DNA of 64,000 nt, from positions 2,604,001 to 2,668,000 of the forward strand of contig NZ_CP127295.1 of assembly GCF_030285665.1 (NCBI RefSeq), given 5' to 3'. Each line of letters begins with the position of its first letter. The first letter of the stretch is position 1. Origin of the DNA: Amycolatopsis mongoliensis. GTDB lineage: Bacteria > Actinomycetota > Actinomycetes > Mycobacteriales > Pseudonocardiaceae. Position numbers and translations under genes: made by a program. The notes beneath the pieces were generated by a model. It saw only the letters and a list, made by a program, of their open reading frames with translations, was not told the origin of the DNA and ran no database searches. Positions 10,141 through 18,578 of this stretch are shown here, in pieces.

Positions 10141-10974
10141 ATGACCACCACCAACTTCTTTGCCGGGGGTCCGGGTGGCGGAGCCCCCGGCTCGGGGCGA
10201 AGCCCCGGAAGTCACACCGCTGTGATCACCGGAGCCACTGCGGGCATCGGCGCGCAGTTCGCGCGCACGCTCGCCGCCGAGAAGTACGACCTCGTGCTCG
10301 TCGCCCGCGACACCGCGCGCCTGGAGGCCTATGCCGCTGAGCTGCGGGAAAAGTACGGCGTCGCCGTCGAGGTGCTCCCCGCCGATCTGTCCGAAGTGGA
10401 CGGACGAACGGCGGTCGAGGAGCGGCTCGCCGCCGGTCCGGTCGACCTGCTCGTGAACAACGCCGGGTTCGGGCTGAACGGCGACTTCTGGACGATCCCG
10501 CCGGACGCGCTGCAGCGCCAGCTCGACGTGAACGTCACCGCGGTGCTGCGACTGACCCGGGCCGTGCTGCCCGGCATGATCGAGCGCGGCCACGGCGACA
10601 TCATCCAGGTCAGCAGCGTCGCGGGCTTCTTCAGCGGTCGCGGTTCGACGTACACGGCCAGCAAGAACTGGGTCACGTCGTTCACCGAAGGCATCGCCGC
10701 GTCGCTGCCGAAGGGCGTCCGGATGATGGCGCTCTGCCCCGGTTTCACGGCTACCGAGTTCCACCAGCGAGCGGGCATCGGCAAACCGGGCCCGAAAATC
10801 GCCTGGCTGGGTGTCGAACAGGTGGTCGGCGAAGCGCTCGCGGACCTGCGCCGTGGCAAGGTGATCTCGGTGCCGAGCCTGCAGTACAAGGCCGTCGTCG
10901 CGATCGGCGGGCTGCTGCCGCGCACGGTGCTGCGCCGGATCAGTGGCGGCTTCGGCGGCAAGGGCCGCACCTGA
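10141..10974 (+). CDS. Short-chain dehydrogenase/reductase
   Basis: A 277-aa classical SDR. The cofactor motif TGATAGIG sits near residues 30-37, the NNAG motif follows in LLVNNAGFG, and the catalytic Ser and YxxxK lie in [19 protein letters not shown]. The C-terminus GGFGGKGRT is Gly-rich. The substrate is unknown. The first 23 residues ([18 protein letters not shown]) are not part of the fold and are encoded by a GC-rich palindromic repeat that appears to sit in frame at the 5' end of the gene. No ribosome binding site precedes the ATG, and the transcript may be leaderless. Confidence 0.85.
   Translation: MTTTNFFAGGPGGGAPGSGRSPGSHTAVITGATAGIGAQFARTLAAEKYDLVLVARDTARLEAYAAELREKYGVAVEVLPADLSEVDGRTAVEERLAAGPVDLLVNNAGFGLNGDFWTIPPDALQRQLDVNVTAVLRLTRAVLPGMIERGHGDIIQVSSVAGFFSGRGSTYTASKNWVTSFTEGIAASLPKGVRMMALCPGFTATEFHQRAGIGKPGPKIAWLGVEQVVGEALADLRRGKVISVPSLQYKAVVAIGGLLPRTVLRRISGGFGGKGRT
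10163..10208. repeat. Palindromic GC-rich repeat inside SDR 5' end
   Basis: A compound hairpin sequence: GGGGGTCC...GGAGCCCCC, then CGGGGC-GAA-GCCCCG (10193-10207, perfect). Such CGGGGCGAAGCCCCG hairpins are common between genes in Streptomyces and Amycolatopsis. Here the repeat is translated in frame as a Gly/Pro/Ser-rich N-terminal extension of the SDR. Confidence 0.55.
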
Positions 10975-10990
10975 GTAGGGCTGTCCCTAC
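10975..10990. promoter_or_regulatory. Inverted repeat upstream of ABC operon
   Basis: GTAGGG-CTGT-CCCTAC is a perfect 6-bp inverted repeat about 60 bp before the ABC ATPase start. It overlaps the TGA of the upstream SDR by one base. A TAGCGT hexamer at 11037-11042 may be the -10 box of a leaderless transcript beginning at the ATG (11050). The regulator is not encoded next to it. Confidence 0.45.
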
Positions 10991-11049
10991 CCCGAAGACG
11001 CGCGTGCGCACCAGGGTCATCGAGGGGCTGCCTGCCTAGCGTTTTCCCC

Positions 11050-11790
11050 ATGACGAATGAGGCGGTTCGGCTCGAGGCCGTGCGCAAGGAGTACGACGGC
11101 GTGGTCGCGCTGGACGGGGTCTCGATCTCGTTCCCGCGCGGCGGTTTCACGGCCGTGATGGGCCCGTCGGGCTCGGGCAAGAGCACGTTCCTGCACTGCG
11201 CGGCCGGGCTCGACCGGCCGACGTCGGGCCGCGTCGTGCTCGACGGCCAGGACCTCGCCGGCAAGAGCGAGACGTACCTGACCAAGCTGCGCCGCGACCG
11301 CGTCGGCTTCGTCTTCCAGGCGTTCAACCTGCTCTCGGCGCTGACGGTCGAGCAGAACGTCGTGCTGCCGCTGCAGCTGGCCGGGAAGCGTGCGGACAAG
11401 CGGCTCGTCGCGCGGATCCTCGAGCACGTCGGGCTCGACGGCCGCCGCAAGCACCTGCCCGGGCAGCTCTCCGGCGGGCAGCAGCAGCGCGTCGCGATCG
11501 CGCGGGCCCTGGTCACCGACCCGGCCGTGCTGTTCGCCGACGAGCCGACCGGGGCGCTCGACACCCGCACCGCCGCCGACGTGCTCGGCCTGCTGCGCGA
11601 CTCCGTCCGGTCGTCGGGCCAGACGGTGATCATGGTGACGCACGACCCGGTCGCCGCGTCCTACGCCGACGAGGTCGTGTTCCTGGCCGACGGCCGGATC
11701 GCCGGCCGGCTCGCCCGGCCGACCGCCGAAGCCGTCGCCGAACGGATGACCCACCTGGGGGCCTGGGACCGGCCGGCGGTGCGGGCCTGA
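11050..11790 (+). CDS. ABC transporter ATP-binding protein (MacB/LolD type)
   Basis: A 246-aa nucleotide-binding subunit. Walker [10 protein letters not shown] is at about 38-46, the Q-loop is in FVFQAFNLL, the signature LSGGQQQR at about 140-147, Walker [13 protein letters not shown] near 158-169, and the H-loop in VTHD. The [12 protein letters not shown] stretch and the compact length are typical of the MacB/LolD group, which energises FtsX-like permeases (mechanotransmission, lipoprotein or drug efflux) instead of importing a solute. Its TGA overlaps the ATG of the permease gene (TGATG at 11788-11792), so the two are translationally coupled. Confidence 0.95.
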   Translation: MTNEAVRLEAVRKEYDGVVALDGVSISFPRGGFTAVMGPSGSGKSTFLHCAAGLDRPTSGRVVLDGQDLAGKSETYLTKLRRDRVGFVFQAFNLLSALTVEQNVVLPLQLAGKRADKRLVARILEHVGLDGRRKHLPGQLSGGQQQRVAIARALVTDPAVLFADEPTGALDTRTAADVLGLLRDSVRSSGQTVIMVTHDPVAASYADEVVFLADGRIAGRLARPTAEAVAERMTHLGAWDRPAVRA

Positions 11791-14237
11791 TGTTCAAGCT
11801 CGCGATGCGCACCCTCCGCCTGCGCAAGGGCGGGTTCCTGGCGACGTTCGTCGCCGTGTTCTTCGGCGCGCTGATCGTCTCGGCGTGCGGTGGCCTGATG
11901 GAGACGGGCATCCGCTCCGAGACGCCGGTGCAGCGGCTGGCCGCGGCGCCGATCGTCGTCGGCGGGCAGCAAACGCTTGCGCTGCCCGAAGAGGACCCGG
12001 CGACCCTCGACCCCGAGGACAAGCACAAGGTCAAGAACGCGACGCTGCCCGAGCGCGTCCGCGTCGACGCCGCGCTGGCCGACCGCCTGCGCGCGGTCCC
12101 CGGCGTCACGAACGTCGTCGGCGAGGTCAGCTTCCCGGCGCAGGCCGGCGCCGCGAGCGCCCTCGGGCACGCGTGGGATTCCGCCGCGCTGACGCCGTAC
12201 ACGCTGAAAGGTGAAGCGCCGAAGCCGGGCGAAGTCGTGGTCGACGCCGGGCTCGGGCTCGCCGTCGGGGACACGCTGCCGGTCGCCGCGCACGGCAGCG
12301 TCGGCCAGTACCGGATCTCCGGCATCGCCGAGGCGCCGCAGGTCATGCGGGATTCGGCGCTGTTCTTCTCCGCTTCCGACGCGGAAAAGCTGTCCGGGCA
12401 CCCGGGGCAGTTCGACGCCATCGGCGTCTTCGGCGGGGACGTCGACGCGGTGACGGCGGCCGTCGGGGACGCCGGGATCGTGACGACCGGGACCGACCGC
12501 GGTGCCCTCGAGTTCCCCGAGGTGACCAAGAGCGGTGAGGACCTCATCGTGCTGGCCGCCGTGTCGGGCGGGCTGTCGGCGATGGTCATGGTGTTCGTCG
12601 TCGCGGGCACGCTCACGCTGTCGACCCAGCAGCGCCAGCGCGAGCTCGCGCTGCTGCGCGCGATCGGCACGACCCCGCGCCAGCTGCGGCGGATGGTCCT
12701 CGGCGAGGCGCTGGTCGTCGGCGTGCTCGCGGTCGCCGTCGCGGTCGTGCTCGGGCCGCTGCTCGGGAAGTGGCTGTTCGGCGAGCTCGCGGCCCACCAC
12801 GTCGTGCCGGACGTGCTGGAGTTCGAGCAGGGCTGGCTCCCGGCGACGGTCGCCGCGGGCGCTTCCCTGCTGGCCGTCGTCGCCGCGTCCTTCGTCGCGG
12901 GCCGCCGGGCCTCGAAGGTCCGCCCGACCGAGGCGCTGGCCGAAGCCGCCGTCGAACGGCGCTGGGTGACCCCGATCCGGGTGATCACCGCGATCCTGTG
13001 CTTCGCGGGCGGGACGGCGCTGGCCATCGTCACGGTCGCCGTGATGACCGGCCCGGTCGCGGCCAGCACGGCCGGCCCCGCGGTGATGCTGTGGGCGTTC
13101 GGGCTCGCGGCGATCAGCCCGGGCGTCACCAAGGTGACGGCGATGCTGCTGCGCTGGCCGGTCCAGGCGGTCACCGGCGTCACCGGCCGGGTCGCGCTGC
13201 TCAACACCCGCGTCGGCGCGGTGCGGACGGCCGGCGCGGTCACCCCGATCATGCTCGCGGTCGGCATCGCGACCGCCAACATCTACCTGCAGACCACCCA
13301 GGAAGCCGTCTCGAACCAGGCGTACACGGAGGACCTGCGGGCGGACGCGGTCGTCGCCGGGCCGGGCGGGCTCGACCCGTCGGTGCTCGGCCGGGTCGCC
13401 GCGGTGCCGGGGGTCGCGAGCGCTTCGGAGTACGTCACGAGCTCGGTGTTCGTCGAGAAGCCGTACGATTCGAACAACGACCAGGACGGCTGGCCCGCGC
13501 TCGGCGTCAGCGAGCTGACCGGGAACGCCGTCGAGGTGCCGACGACGCTCGGGCGCCACGTCGGCGACACGCTGTCGCTGAAGCTCGGCGACGGCACGCC
13601 GGTGGACGTGCGGGTGACGGCCGTCGTGAGCCAGCGCGCCGGGTTCGAACGGCTCGTGCTGCCCGCGTCCCTGCTCGCACCGCACACGACGCTCGGGCTG
13701 GCTCCGCAGCTGCTGGTCCGCGCCGCTCCCGGCGTCGACCCGGCGACGCTGGCTTCGCGCCTTCGCGAGGCGACGGCCGGAATGCCGGTGATGGTCGGTG
13801 ATCGTGCCGCGCTCATCGCGGCGCACGCGAAGGGCAACGAGATCGGCGCGTGGGTCAACTACCTGCTCGTCGGGATGATCATCGCGTACACGGTGATCTC
13901 GGTCGTCAACACGCTGGTGATGGCCACGGCCAAGCGGCGCCGCGAGTTCGGGCTGCAGCGGCTCGGCGGGTTCACCCGCGGCCAGGTGCTGCGGATGGCC
14001 GGTGTCGAAGGCGGGCTGATCGCGACCATCGCGGTGCTGCTCGGGACGCTGGTCGCGGCGGGCTCGATCGTGCCGTTCTGCCTGGTGGTGAGCGGATCGC
14101 CGCTGCCGTCCGGGCCGCCGGCGATCTACCTGGTGGTGCTCGCGATCGCCGTGGTCCTCTCGCTCGTCGCGATCCTCGTCCCGGCCTGGGCGGCGACGCG
14201 CGGGCGTGCGGTCGACGCCACATCCATCGGGGAGTGA
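11790..14237 (+). CDS. FtsX-like ABC transporter permease
   Basis: An 815-aa membrane protein made of two FtsX-type units. It has one helix near residues 15-35, an extracellular MacB periplasmic-core-like region (about 40-240), and an FtsX helix bundle (about 250-380, with the conserved LALLRAIGTTPRQLRRMVLG). After further helices around residue 400-450 comes a second extracellular region (about 500-675), then a final FtsX bundle with the second copy FGLQRLGGFTRGQVLRMAGV. Duplicated permeases of about 800 aa with one MacB-type ATPase are common in actinomycetes, where they act in efflux or lipoprotein handling. The substrate is not known. It is coupled to the ATPase gene. Confidence 0.92.
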   Translation: MFKLAMRTLRLRKGGFLATFVAVFFGALIVSACGGLMETGIRSETPVQRLAAAPIVVGGQQTLALPEEDPATLDPEDKHKVKNATLPERVRVDAALADRLRAVPGVTNVVGEVSFPAQAGAASALGHAWDSAALTPYTLKGEAPKPGEVVVDAGLGLAVGDTLPVAAHGSVGQYRISGIAEAPQVMRDSALFFSASDAEKLSGHPGQFDAIGVFGGDVDAVTAAVGDAGIVTTGTDRGALEFPEVTKSGEDLIVLAAVSGGLSAMVMVFVVAGTLTLSTQQRQRELALLRAIGTTPRQLRRMVLGEALVVGVLAVAVAVVLGPLLGKWLFGELAAHHVVPDVLEFEQGWLPATVAAGASLLAVVAASFVAGRRASKVRPTEALAEAAVERRWVTPIRVITAILCFAGGTALAIVTVAVMTGPVAASTAGPAVMLWAFGLAAISPGVTKVTAMLLRWPVQAVTGVTGRVALLNTRVGAVRTAGAVTPIMLAVGIATANIYLQTTQEAVSNQAYTEDLRADAVVAGPGGLDPSVLGRVAAVPGVASASEYVTSSVFVEKPYDSNNDQDGWPALGVSELTGNAVEVPTTLGRHVGDTLSLKLGDGTPVDVRVTAVVSQRAGFERLVLPASLLAPHTTLGLAPQLLVRAAPGVDPATLASRLREATAGMPVMVGDRAALIAAHAKGNEIGAWVNYLLVGMIIAYTVISVVNTLVMATAKRRREFGLQRLGGFTRGQVLRMAGVEGGLIATIAVLLGTLVAAGSIVPFCLVVSGSPLPSGPPAIYLVVLAIAVVLSLVAILVPAWAATRGRAVDATSIGE

Positions 14238-14264
14238 GAACGGCCGTGTGTAAGACTCTCGGCC

Positions 14265-14828
14265 GTGGCGAACCCCGGGTTGGATCAAGCGGCGAAACTC
14301 GAACTGGCCAGGCTGGTCACCGATCTTTCCGTGGTGCACGGAAAAGTGACCCTGGCGTCCGGCAAGGAAGCCGACTACTACATCGACCTCCGGCGCGCGA
14401 CGCTGCACCACGCGGCCGCACCGCTGATCGGCAAGCTGCTGCGCCAGCTCACCGCGGACTGGGACTACGTCGCCGCGGGCGGCCTGACGCTAGGCGCCGA
14501 CCCGGTCGCGCTGGCGATGCTGCACTCCGCGGCGACCGAGGGTGTCGTGCTCGACGCGTTCGTCGTCCGGAAGTCCGTCAAGGAACACGGCATGCAGCGG
14601 CGCATCGAGGGCATGGAGGTCCGCGGGCAGCGCGTGCTGGCGGTGGAGGACACCTCCACGACCGGCGGCAGCGTCCTGACGGCGGTCGAGGCCCTGCGTG
14701 AAGCGGGCGCGAACGTCATCGGCGTGGTGACGGTGGTCGACCGCGACACCGGGGCGCGCGAGGCCATCGAGAAGGAAGGTCTGGAGTACCGCTACATCCT
14801 CGGCAAGGACGACCTCGGCCTGGACTGA
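14265..14828 (+). CDS. pyrE: Orotate phosphoribosyltransferase
   Basis: A 187-aa enzyme of de novo pyrimidine synthesis: orotate + PRPP gives OMP. The type I phosphoribosyltransferase signature VLAVEDTSTTGGS (124-136) carries the acidic pair and the PRPP-binding loop. The flexible-loop region VRKSVKEHGMQRRIEG and the substrate region GKEADYYIDLRR are present. Length fits the family (about 180-210). The start is a GTG close to a possible -10 (TAAGAC), so the message may be leaderless. As in M. tuberculosis, it sits between clpB and a TrmH methylase gene. Confidence 0.95.
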   Translation: MANPGLDQAAKLELARLVTDLSVVHGKVTLASGKEADYYIDLRRATLHHAAAPLIGKLLRQLTADWDYVAAGGLTLGADPVALAMLHSAATEGVVLDAFVVRKSVKEHGMQRRIEGMEVRGQRVLAVEDTSTTGGSVLTAVEALREAGANVIGVVTVVDRDTGAREAIEKEGLEYRYILGKDDLGLD

Positions 14829-14836
14829 TTCGCCCC

Positions 14837-14852
14837 GGTGACCCAAGTCACC
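14837..14852. promoter_or_regulatory. Inverted repeat upstream of sigma operon
   Basis: GGTGAC-CCAA-GTCACC is a perfect 6-bp inverted repeat 57 bp before the sigma factor start and 9 bp after the pyrE stop. It may be an operator or part of the sigma promoter. The stem is too short and lacks a T run for a good terminator. Confidence 0.35.
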
Positions 14853-14908
14853 GACAATCACCCCGTGACGATTCCCGCGCTTCTGTGTCCTCCTGTCGAG
14901 GAGGTGCC

Positions 14909-15472
14909 GTGACGACCAGCGCGGAGCCAGGTACGCCGCTCGACGACGCGACCCTCGTCAGTCGCGCGAAAGACGGCGATGTCCAGGCGTACGAGCAGCT
15001 CGTGCTGCGCTACCAGGGGCCGATGTTCCGGCTCGCCGTGAAGATGCTCGCGCACCGCGGCGACGCCGAGGACGTCGTGCAGGAGGTCTTCCTCAACGCC
15101 TGGCGCAAGCTCGGCCAGCTCGGCGAGGACGCGGCGTTCGTCGGCTGGCTCTACCGGGCCACCACGAACCGCTGTCTCAACGCGATCCGCGCGCGCAAGC
15201 CCCAGGCGGACGTCGACCTGGACACCGCCGAGTCGCCGCGGGTGGACCTCCAGCCGGAGCGGGCCGTCCAGGTCAGCGGCCAGCTCGCGGCGTTGAACGC
15301 GGCACTGGCGCAGCTGACGCCCGAACAGAGAGCGTGCTGGCTGCTGCGCGAAGTGCACGGCCGGTCCTACGACGAGATCGGCGAAGTCGTCGGCGCGAAC
15401 GCGACCGCGGTCCGCGGCCGGATCGCGCGGGCCCGGGCTCAGCTGGCGGAGGTGATGAAGCCATGGCGATGA
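14909..15472 (+). CDS. ECF-type RNA polymerase sigma factor
   Basis: A 187-aa sigma-70 family protein with region 2 (about 20-85: YQGPMFRLAVKMLAHRGDAEDVVQEVFLNAW, including the region 2.2 DAEDVVQEVF) and region 4 (about 125-180: LTPEQRACWLLREVHGRSYDEIGEVVG, a helix-turn-helix for the -35 box). There is no region 3, which fits ECF class. I chose the GTG at 14909 for the GAGGAGGT ribosome binding site at 14898-14905. The C-terminus overlaps the start of the anti-sigma-like gene by 10 bp, so the pair is translationally coupled. Its regulon probably includes the Asp23-family genes downstream. Confidence 0.9.
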   Translation: MTTSAEPGTPLDDATLVSRAKDGDVQAYEQLVLRYQGPMFRLAVKMLAHRGDAEDVVQEVFLNAWRKLGQLGEDAAFVGWLYRATTNRCLNAIRARKPQADVDLDTAESPRVDLQPERAVQVSGQLAALNAALAQLTPEQRACWLLREVHGRSYDEIGEVVGANATAVRGRIARARAQLAEVMKPWR

Positions 15473-16047
15473 CGGACTACGAGCTGCCCTGCGAACGCGA
15501 CGTCGAGCAGGTGTGGGAGCGGCTCGACGCGGTCGGCGCCGGGCTGGCCGACGAGCACGAGCTGACCTGCCCGCACTGCCGGGCCGCGCGCGAAAGCCTG
15601 CTGGCCCTGCGCGAGGCCACCGCGGAGCTGGTGGCCGAGGAGGACGTACCGCCGGCCTTGTTCGGCCGGATCATGTCGGCGGTGCGGGCCGAGGTGCGGC
15701 GCGGCTCGATGGTGGCGCTGCCGACCCCGGAACCGGGGTTCGTCGAGATCAGTGAGCAGGCCGTGGCCGCGGTGCTGCGGTACGCGGCGGACACGGTCGA
15801 CGGCGTCCGGGCGCGCCGCTGCCGGGTGCGGACGGGCACCGGCGGCGTCGTCGAAGTCGAACTCACCCTCGCGGTGAGTCTCCGGAACGTCACCGGCGGT
15901 GCAGCGTTGGCGCTGGTGCGGGAACGGGTGACCGCGGCGGCCGCGGCCCGGGTGGGGCTGACGCTCGCGAAGCTCGACCTGCTGGTGGACGACCTCTTCG
16001 AGGAAGACACTGTTGCGGAAGACACTGTCGGGGAGCCAGGGGAATGA
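15463..16047 (+). CDS. ZAS-type anti-sigma-like domain fused to Asp23/Gls24-like domain
   Basis: A 194-aa protein. Its N-terminus has Cys10 and the motif His32-x3-Cys36-x2-Cys39 (HELTCPHC), the zinc-binding HX3CX2C of ZAS anti-sigma factors. After a helical linker, residues 90-180 resemble the Asp23/Gls24 alkaline-shock fold (EISEQAVAAVLRYAADTVDGV... VEVELTLAVSLRNV). No transmembrane segment is seen, so it is soluble. The ATG has GGAGGTG at 15448-15454 and lies inside the end of the sigma gene. I infer that it binds the upstream sigma factor and that the Asp23-like part links this to envelope stress. The fusion assignment rests on motif reading only. Confidence 0.65.
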   Translation: MAMTDYELPCERDVEQVWERLDAVGAGLADEHELTCPHCRAARESLLALREATAELVAEEDVPPALFGRIMSAVRAEVRRGSMVALPTPEPGFVEISEQAVAAVLRYAADTVDGVRARRCRVRTGTGGVVEVELTLAVSLRNVTGGAALALVRERVTAAAAARVGLTLAKLDLLVDDLFEEDTVAEDTVGEPGE

Positions 16048-16400
16048 GGGTGGACTACGTCATCGCCGATCCGGTGATCGCCAGCGTGGCGGCCAGGGCG
16101 GCGATCGGGACGCCGGGCGTCGTCCGGCTCGAGCCGGGCCTGCGCGGCCTGGTGACGGCGTGGACGCGGGCCGCGCGCCAGCGGTGGAAGGGCCTCGACC
16201 CGGCGCCGGCGGACGGCGTCCGGGTCCGCACGATCGACGGCCGGGTGACCGTCGAGATCGACCTGGTCACGGCGGCGGCCGACCAGGCCGCGGCGGTCGG
16301 CCGGGCCGTGCAGCGCGCGGTCCGGCGGTTCGTGACCGAGCAGACCGGCTTGGTCGTCGACGAGGTTTCGGTGTCCATCATGGACATCGAGGCCCGGTGA
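16044..16400 (+). CDS. Asp23/Gls24 family protein
   Basis: A 118-aa small protein of the Asp23/Gls24 envelope-stress family. The fold-defining stretches are VIASVAARAAIGTPGVVRLEPGLRG at the start, VRVRTIDGRVTVEIDLVTA in the middle and RRFVTEQTGLVVDEVSVSIMDI at the end, matching the beta-alpha pattern of Asp23. Its ATG overlaps the previous TGA (ATGA at 16044). Family members coat the membrane face in firmicutes; the actinobacterial role is poorly known. Confidence 0.8.
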   Translation: MRVDYVIADPVIASVAARAAIGTPGVVRLEPGLRGLVTAWTRAARQRWKGLDPAPADGVRVRTIDGRVTVEIDLVTAAADQAAAVGRAVQRAVRRFVTEQTGLVVDEVSVSIMDIEAR

Positions 16401-16708
16401 CCGCGGCCGAAGCCGTCGCGAAGATCGTCGGCGCCCTCGCGGCGGTGGACGGTCTCCGCCCGGCGACCCCGATCTCCCCCGAGGCGACGTGGCTACCGGT
16501 CGACTGGGCCGGCCTGGCGGTCGACCTGACGGCCGATGTGGTCGAGCTCCGCCTGATCGCGACGCGGTTGCCGATCCCGCCGTTGCTGGAGCAGGCCACG
16601 GCGGTGGTGCGTCCCCTGCTGGCCGGAACGGAGTGGGAGAACGCGCGGCTGCGGCTGGTCGTCACGGACCTCGACGGCGCGGCGTTCGCGAGACCCACGT
16701 CACAGTGA
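16397..16708 (+). CDS. Small protein of the sigma/Asp23 operon, unknown function
   Basis: A 103-aa protein with a GTG start that overlaps the previous TGA (GTGA at 16397). It has an alternating helix and strand pattern (AEAVAKIVGALAAVDGL; VDLTADVVELRLIATRLPIPPLLEQA; RLRLVVTDLDG) which is compatible with a shortened Asp23-like or partner fold, but I do not recognise the family. The tight coupling on both sides says that it works with its Asp23 neighbours. Confidence 0.7.
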   Translation: MTAAEAVAKIVGALAAVDGLRPATPISPEATWLPVDWAGLAVDLTADVVELRLIATRLPIPPLLEQATAVVRPLLAGTEWENARLRLVVTDLDGAAFARPTSQ

Positions 16709-16777
16709 TCCTCTCCCCTCCCGCGGGTCCTCACCTACGAAAAGCCTTGGGGCTCAGCACATTCAGGGAGGACCTCC

Positions 16778-17215
16778 ATGACCGCGACGGCCGAGAAGAC
16801 CACTGAGAAGGCCGAGACCGCCGCCCTCGTCACCAAGCAGGGCACGACCACGATCGCCGACACCGTGGTGCAGAAGATCGCCGGGCTCGCCGCGCGCGAG
16901 GTCAGCGGCGTGCACGATCTCGGCGGCGGCGCGGCGCGGGCGTTCGGCGCCCTGCGCGACCGCATCCCGGGTGCCTCGGCCAGCGTCGGCCAGGGCGTCT
17001 CGGTCGAGGTCGGCGAGCGGCAGGCGGCCGTCGACCTGCAGATCCTGGTCGAGTACGGCGTCGCCATCGCCGATCTCGCGCGGTCGGTGCGCCGCTCCGT
17101 CATCACGTCGATCGAGCAGATGACCGGGCTGGAGGTCGTCGAGGTGAACATCACCGTCAGCGACGTCCACCTGCCCGGCGACGAGGAGCCCGCGCCGAGC
17201 GACCGGGTGCGCTGA
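16778..17215 (+). CDS. Asp23/Gls24 family envelope stress protein
   Basis: A 145-aa protein and the clearest Asp23/Gls24 member of the operon. A charged N-terminal extension (1-20) is followed by the Asp23 core: TTIADTVVQKIAGLAAREVSGV with the family's GV turn, the strand SVEVGERQAAVDLQILVEYG, and the end RSVITSIEQMTGLEVVEVNI. An AGGGAGG ribosome binding site precedes the ATG. It follows the previous gene by 69 bp and ends the operon. It may be the structural output of the sigma/anti-sigma pair. Confidence 0.88.
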   Translation: MTATAEKTTEKAETAALVTKQGTTTIADTVVQKIAGLAAREVSGVHDLGGGAARAFGALRDRIPGASASVGQGVSVEVGERQAAVDLQILVEYGVAIADLARSVRRSVITSIEQMTGLEVVEVNITVSDVHLPGDEEPAPSDRVR

Positions 17216-17239
17216 CCCCGCCCGGCGTACCGTCGAGGC

Positions 17240-17404
17240 ATGGATGAGCCGTCGAAGCCCGACGAGCCGCCGGAGCGGCCCGGGCACCAGCCGCCGTGGA
17301 AGAAGCCGCCCGAGCAGTACCCGCACGAGGAGCCGACGAAGTACCCGGCAAAACGCCCGCCGGAATTCCCACCGGGTGTAACGCCTCCGTCACCGCCCAG
17401 GTGA
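17240..17404 (+). CDS. Small Pro-rich protein (54 aa)
   Basis: A 54-residue frame, MDEPSKPDEPPERPGHQPPW and onwards, about one-third Pro with many Glu and Lys, predicted disordered. It starts 24 bp after the last Asp23 gene and has a weak GAGG before the ATG. No domain or signal is visible. Pro-rich tails like this are seen in real actinobacterial small proteins, but GC-rich sequence can also produce such frames by chance. Confidence 0.4.
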   Translation: MDEPSKPDEPPERPGHQPPWKKPPEQYPHEEPTKYPAKRPPEFPPGVTPPSPPR

Positions 17405-17514
17405 ATGGGTTGCTCCGGTGGGTTAAACATCACACGGCCGGGCATTCTCAGGGGCGGCCGAACTCGATCAGCGGAGTAAAGTCGCTGGTAGGGGGTCGGT
17501 GAAGGGGGCGTGTG

Positions 17515-17907
17515 ATGGCGAAGTTCCTGGCGGAAGTGACTGTCGCGGTACACATCTTGGCCCTGCTTCTCATCGGTTTCGGCGGTTTCATCGCCTGGCG
17601 CTGGCCGAAGCTGATCTTCGTCCACCTCGCCGGGGTGGCCTGGGGCATCCTGGTCAACGTGGCGCCGGTGCCGTGCCCGTTCACCGCGCTGGAGAACTAC
17701 TTCCGGCACCAGCAGGGCCTCGGCGACCTGCCCGGCGGGTTCAACGCCTACTACCTGTACGGCACGGTGTTCCCGCAGTCGTGGCTGCCGGCGATCGGCA
17801 TCGTCGCGATCGCGGTGGTCGTCTACTCCTACGTCGGCCTCTACCACCGCTGGCGCCACCGCGACCACACCGAGGACGCCCGGACGCACCGGGTGCGCCT
17901 GGGTTAA
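17515..17907 (+). CDS. DUF2784 family membrane protein
   Basis: A 130-aa integral membrane protein with three or so hydrophobic segments (about 5-25, 30-50 and 85-108). The stretches LIGFGGFIAWRWP, WGILVNVAPVPCPFTALENYFR and the basic HRWRHR end are typical of DUF2784 proteins. The function of the family is unknown. The ATG at 17515 is preferred, with GAAGGGGG at 17501-17508; a GTG one codon earlier is possible. It precedes a TrmH-type methylase on the same strand by 14 bp and may be co-transcribed with it. Confidence 0.8.
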   Translation: MAKFLAEVTVAVHILALLLIGFGGFIAWRWPKLIFVHLAGVAWGILVNVAPVPCPFTALENYFRHQQGLGDLPGGFNAYYLYGTVFPQSWLPAIGIVAIAVVVYSYVGLYHRWRHRDHTEDARTHRVRLG

Positions 17908-17921
17908 GCGACAATCGGGGG

Positions 17922-18578
17922 GTGAGCACCTCCCCCGACGCCGGACCCACCGAGTGGGTGAGCCGCGAAGAGGTCGGCGTCGGCCCGTGGCCGGGTGACT
18001 GGCCCTCGGACGAGCGGTACGACCCGGACCTGCTGCGCGACGGCGACCGCCGCAACGTCGTCGACGCGTACCGCTACTGGCGCCGCGAGGCGATCGTGTC
18101 CGATGTGGACCGCCGGCGGCACCCGTTCCACGTCGCGATCGAGAACTTCCAGCACGACCACAACATCGGCACGGTGGTCCGCACGGCGAACGCCTTCGCG
18201 GCGGCGGAGGTGCACATCGTCGGCCGCCGCCGCTGGAACCGCCGCGGCGCGATGGTGACGGACCGCTACCAGCACCTCCGTCACCACGACGACGTCTCCG
18301 GACTGGTGTCGTTCGCCTCGGAAAACGGCCTCGCCGTCGTGGCGGTGGACAACACCCCGGGGTCGCAGCCGGTCGAGACGGCGGAAATCCCGCGCGAGTG
18401 CGTGCTGCTGTTCGGCCAGGAAGGGCCGGGGCTGTCGCCGGGCGCGCAGGAGGCGGCGTCCCTGGTGGTGTCGATCGCCCAGTTCGGGACGACGCGCTCG
18501 ATCAACGCGGGCGTGGCGGCGGGGATCGTCATGCACGCTTGGGTCCGGCAGCACGCCGATCTGTCGACGGCCTGGTAG
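17922..18578 (+). CDS. TrmH (SpoU) family RNA 2'-O-methyltransferase
   Basis: A 218-aa SPOUT-class methylase that transfers a methyl group from SAM to a ribose of tRNA or rRNA. All three SpoU motifs are visible: motif 1 NFQHDHNIGTVVRTANAF, motif 2 LLFGQEGPGLS, and motif 3 AQFGTTRSINAGVAAGIVMH with the trefoil-knot SAM site. The N-terminal 50 residues are a short extension. The start is a GTG immediately after GGGG. Its position downstream of pyrE resembles M. tuberculosis Rv0380c. The stop abuts the stop of the convergent GH5 gene. Confidence 0.92.
   Translation: MSTSPDAGPTEWVSREEVGVGPWPGDWPSDERYDPDLLRDGDRRNVVDAYRYWRREAIVSDVDRRRHPFHVAIENFQHDHNIGTVVRTANAFAAAEVHIVGRRRWNRRGAMVTDRYQHLRHHDDVSGLVSFASENGLAVVAVDNTPGSQPVETAEIPRECVLLFGQEGPGLSPGAQEAASLVVSIAQFGTTRSINAGVAAGIVMHAWVRQHADLSTAW

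Noticed and set aside
11661..14411. Long antisense frame opposite the ABC permease
   Set aside because: Product is Arg/Asp/His-rich with no fold-like pattern; the plus-strand permease has clear FtsX repeats and coupled starts.
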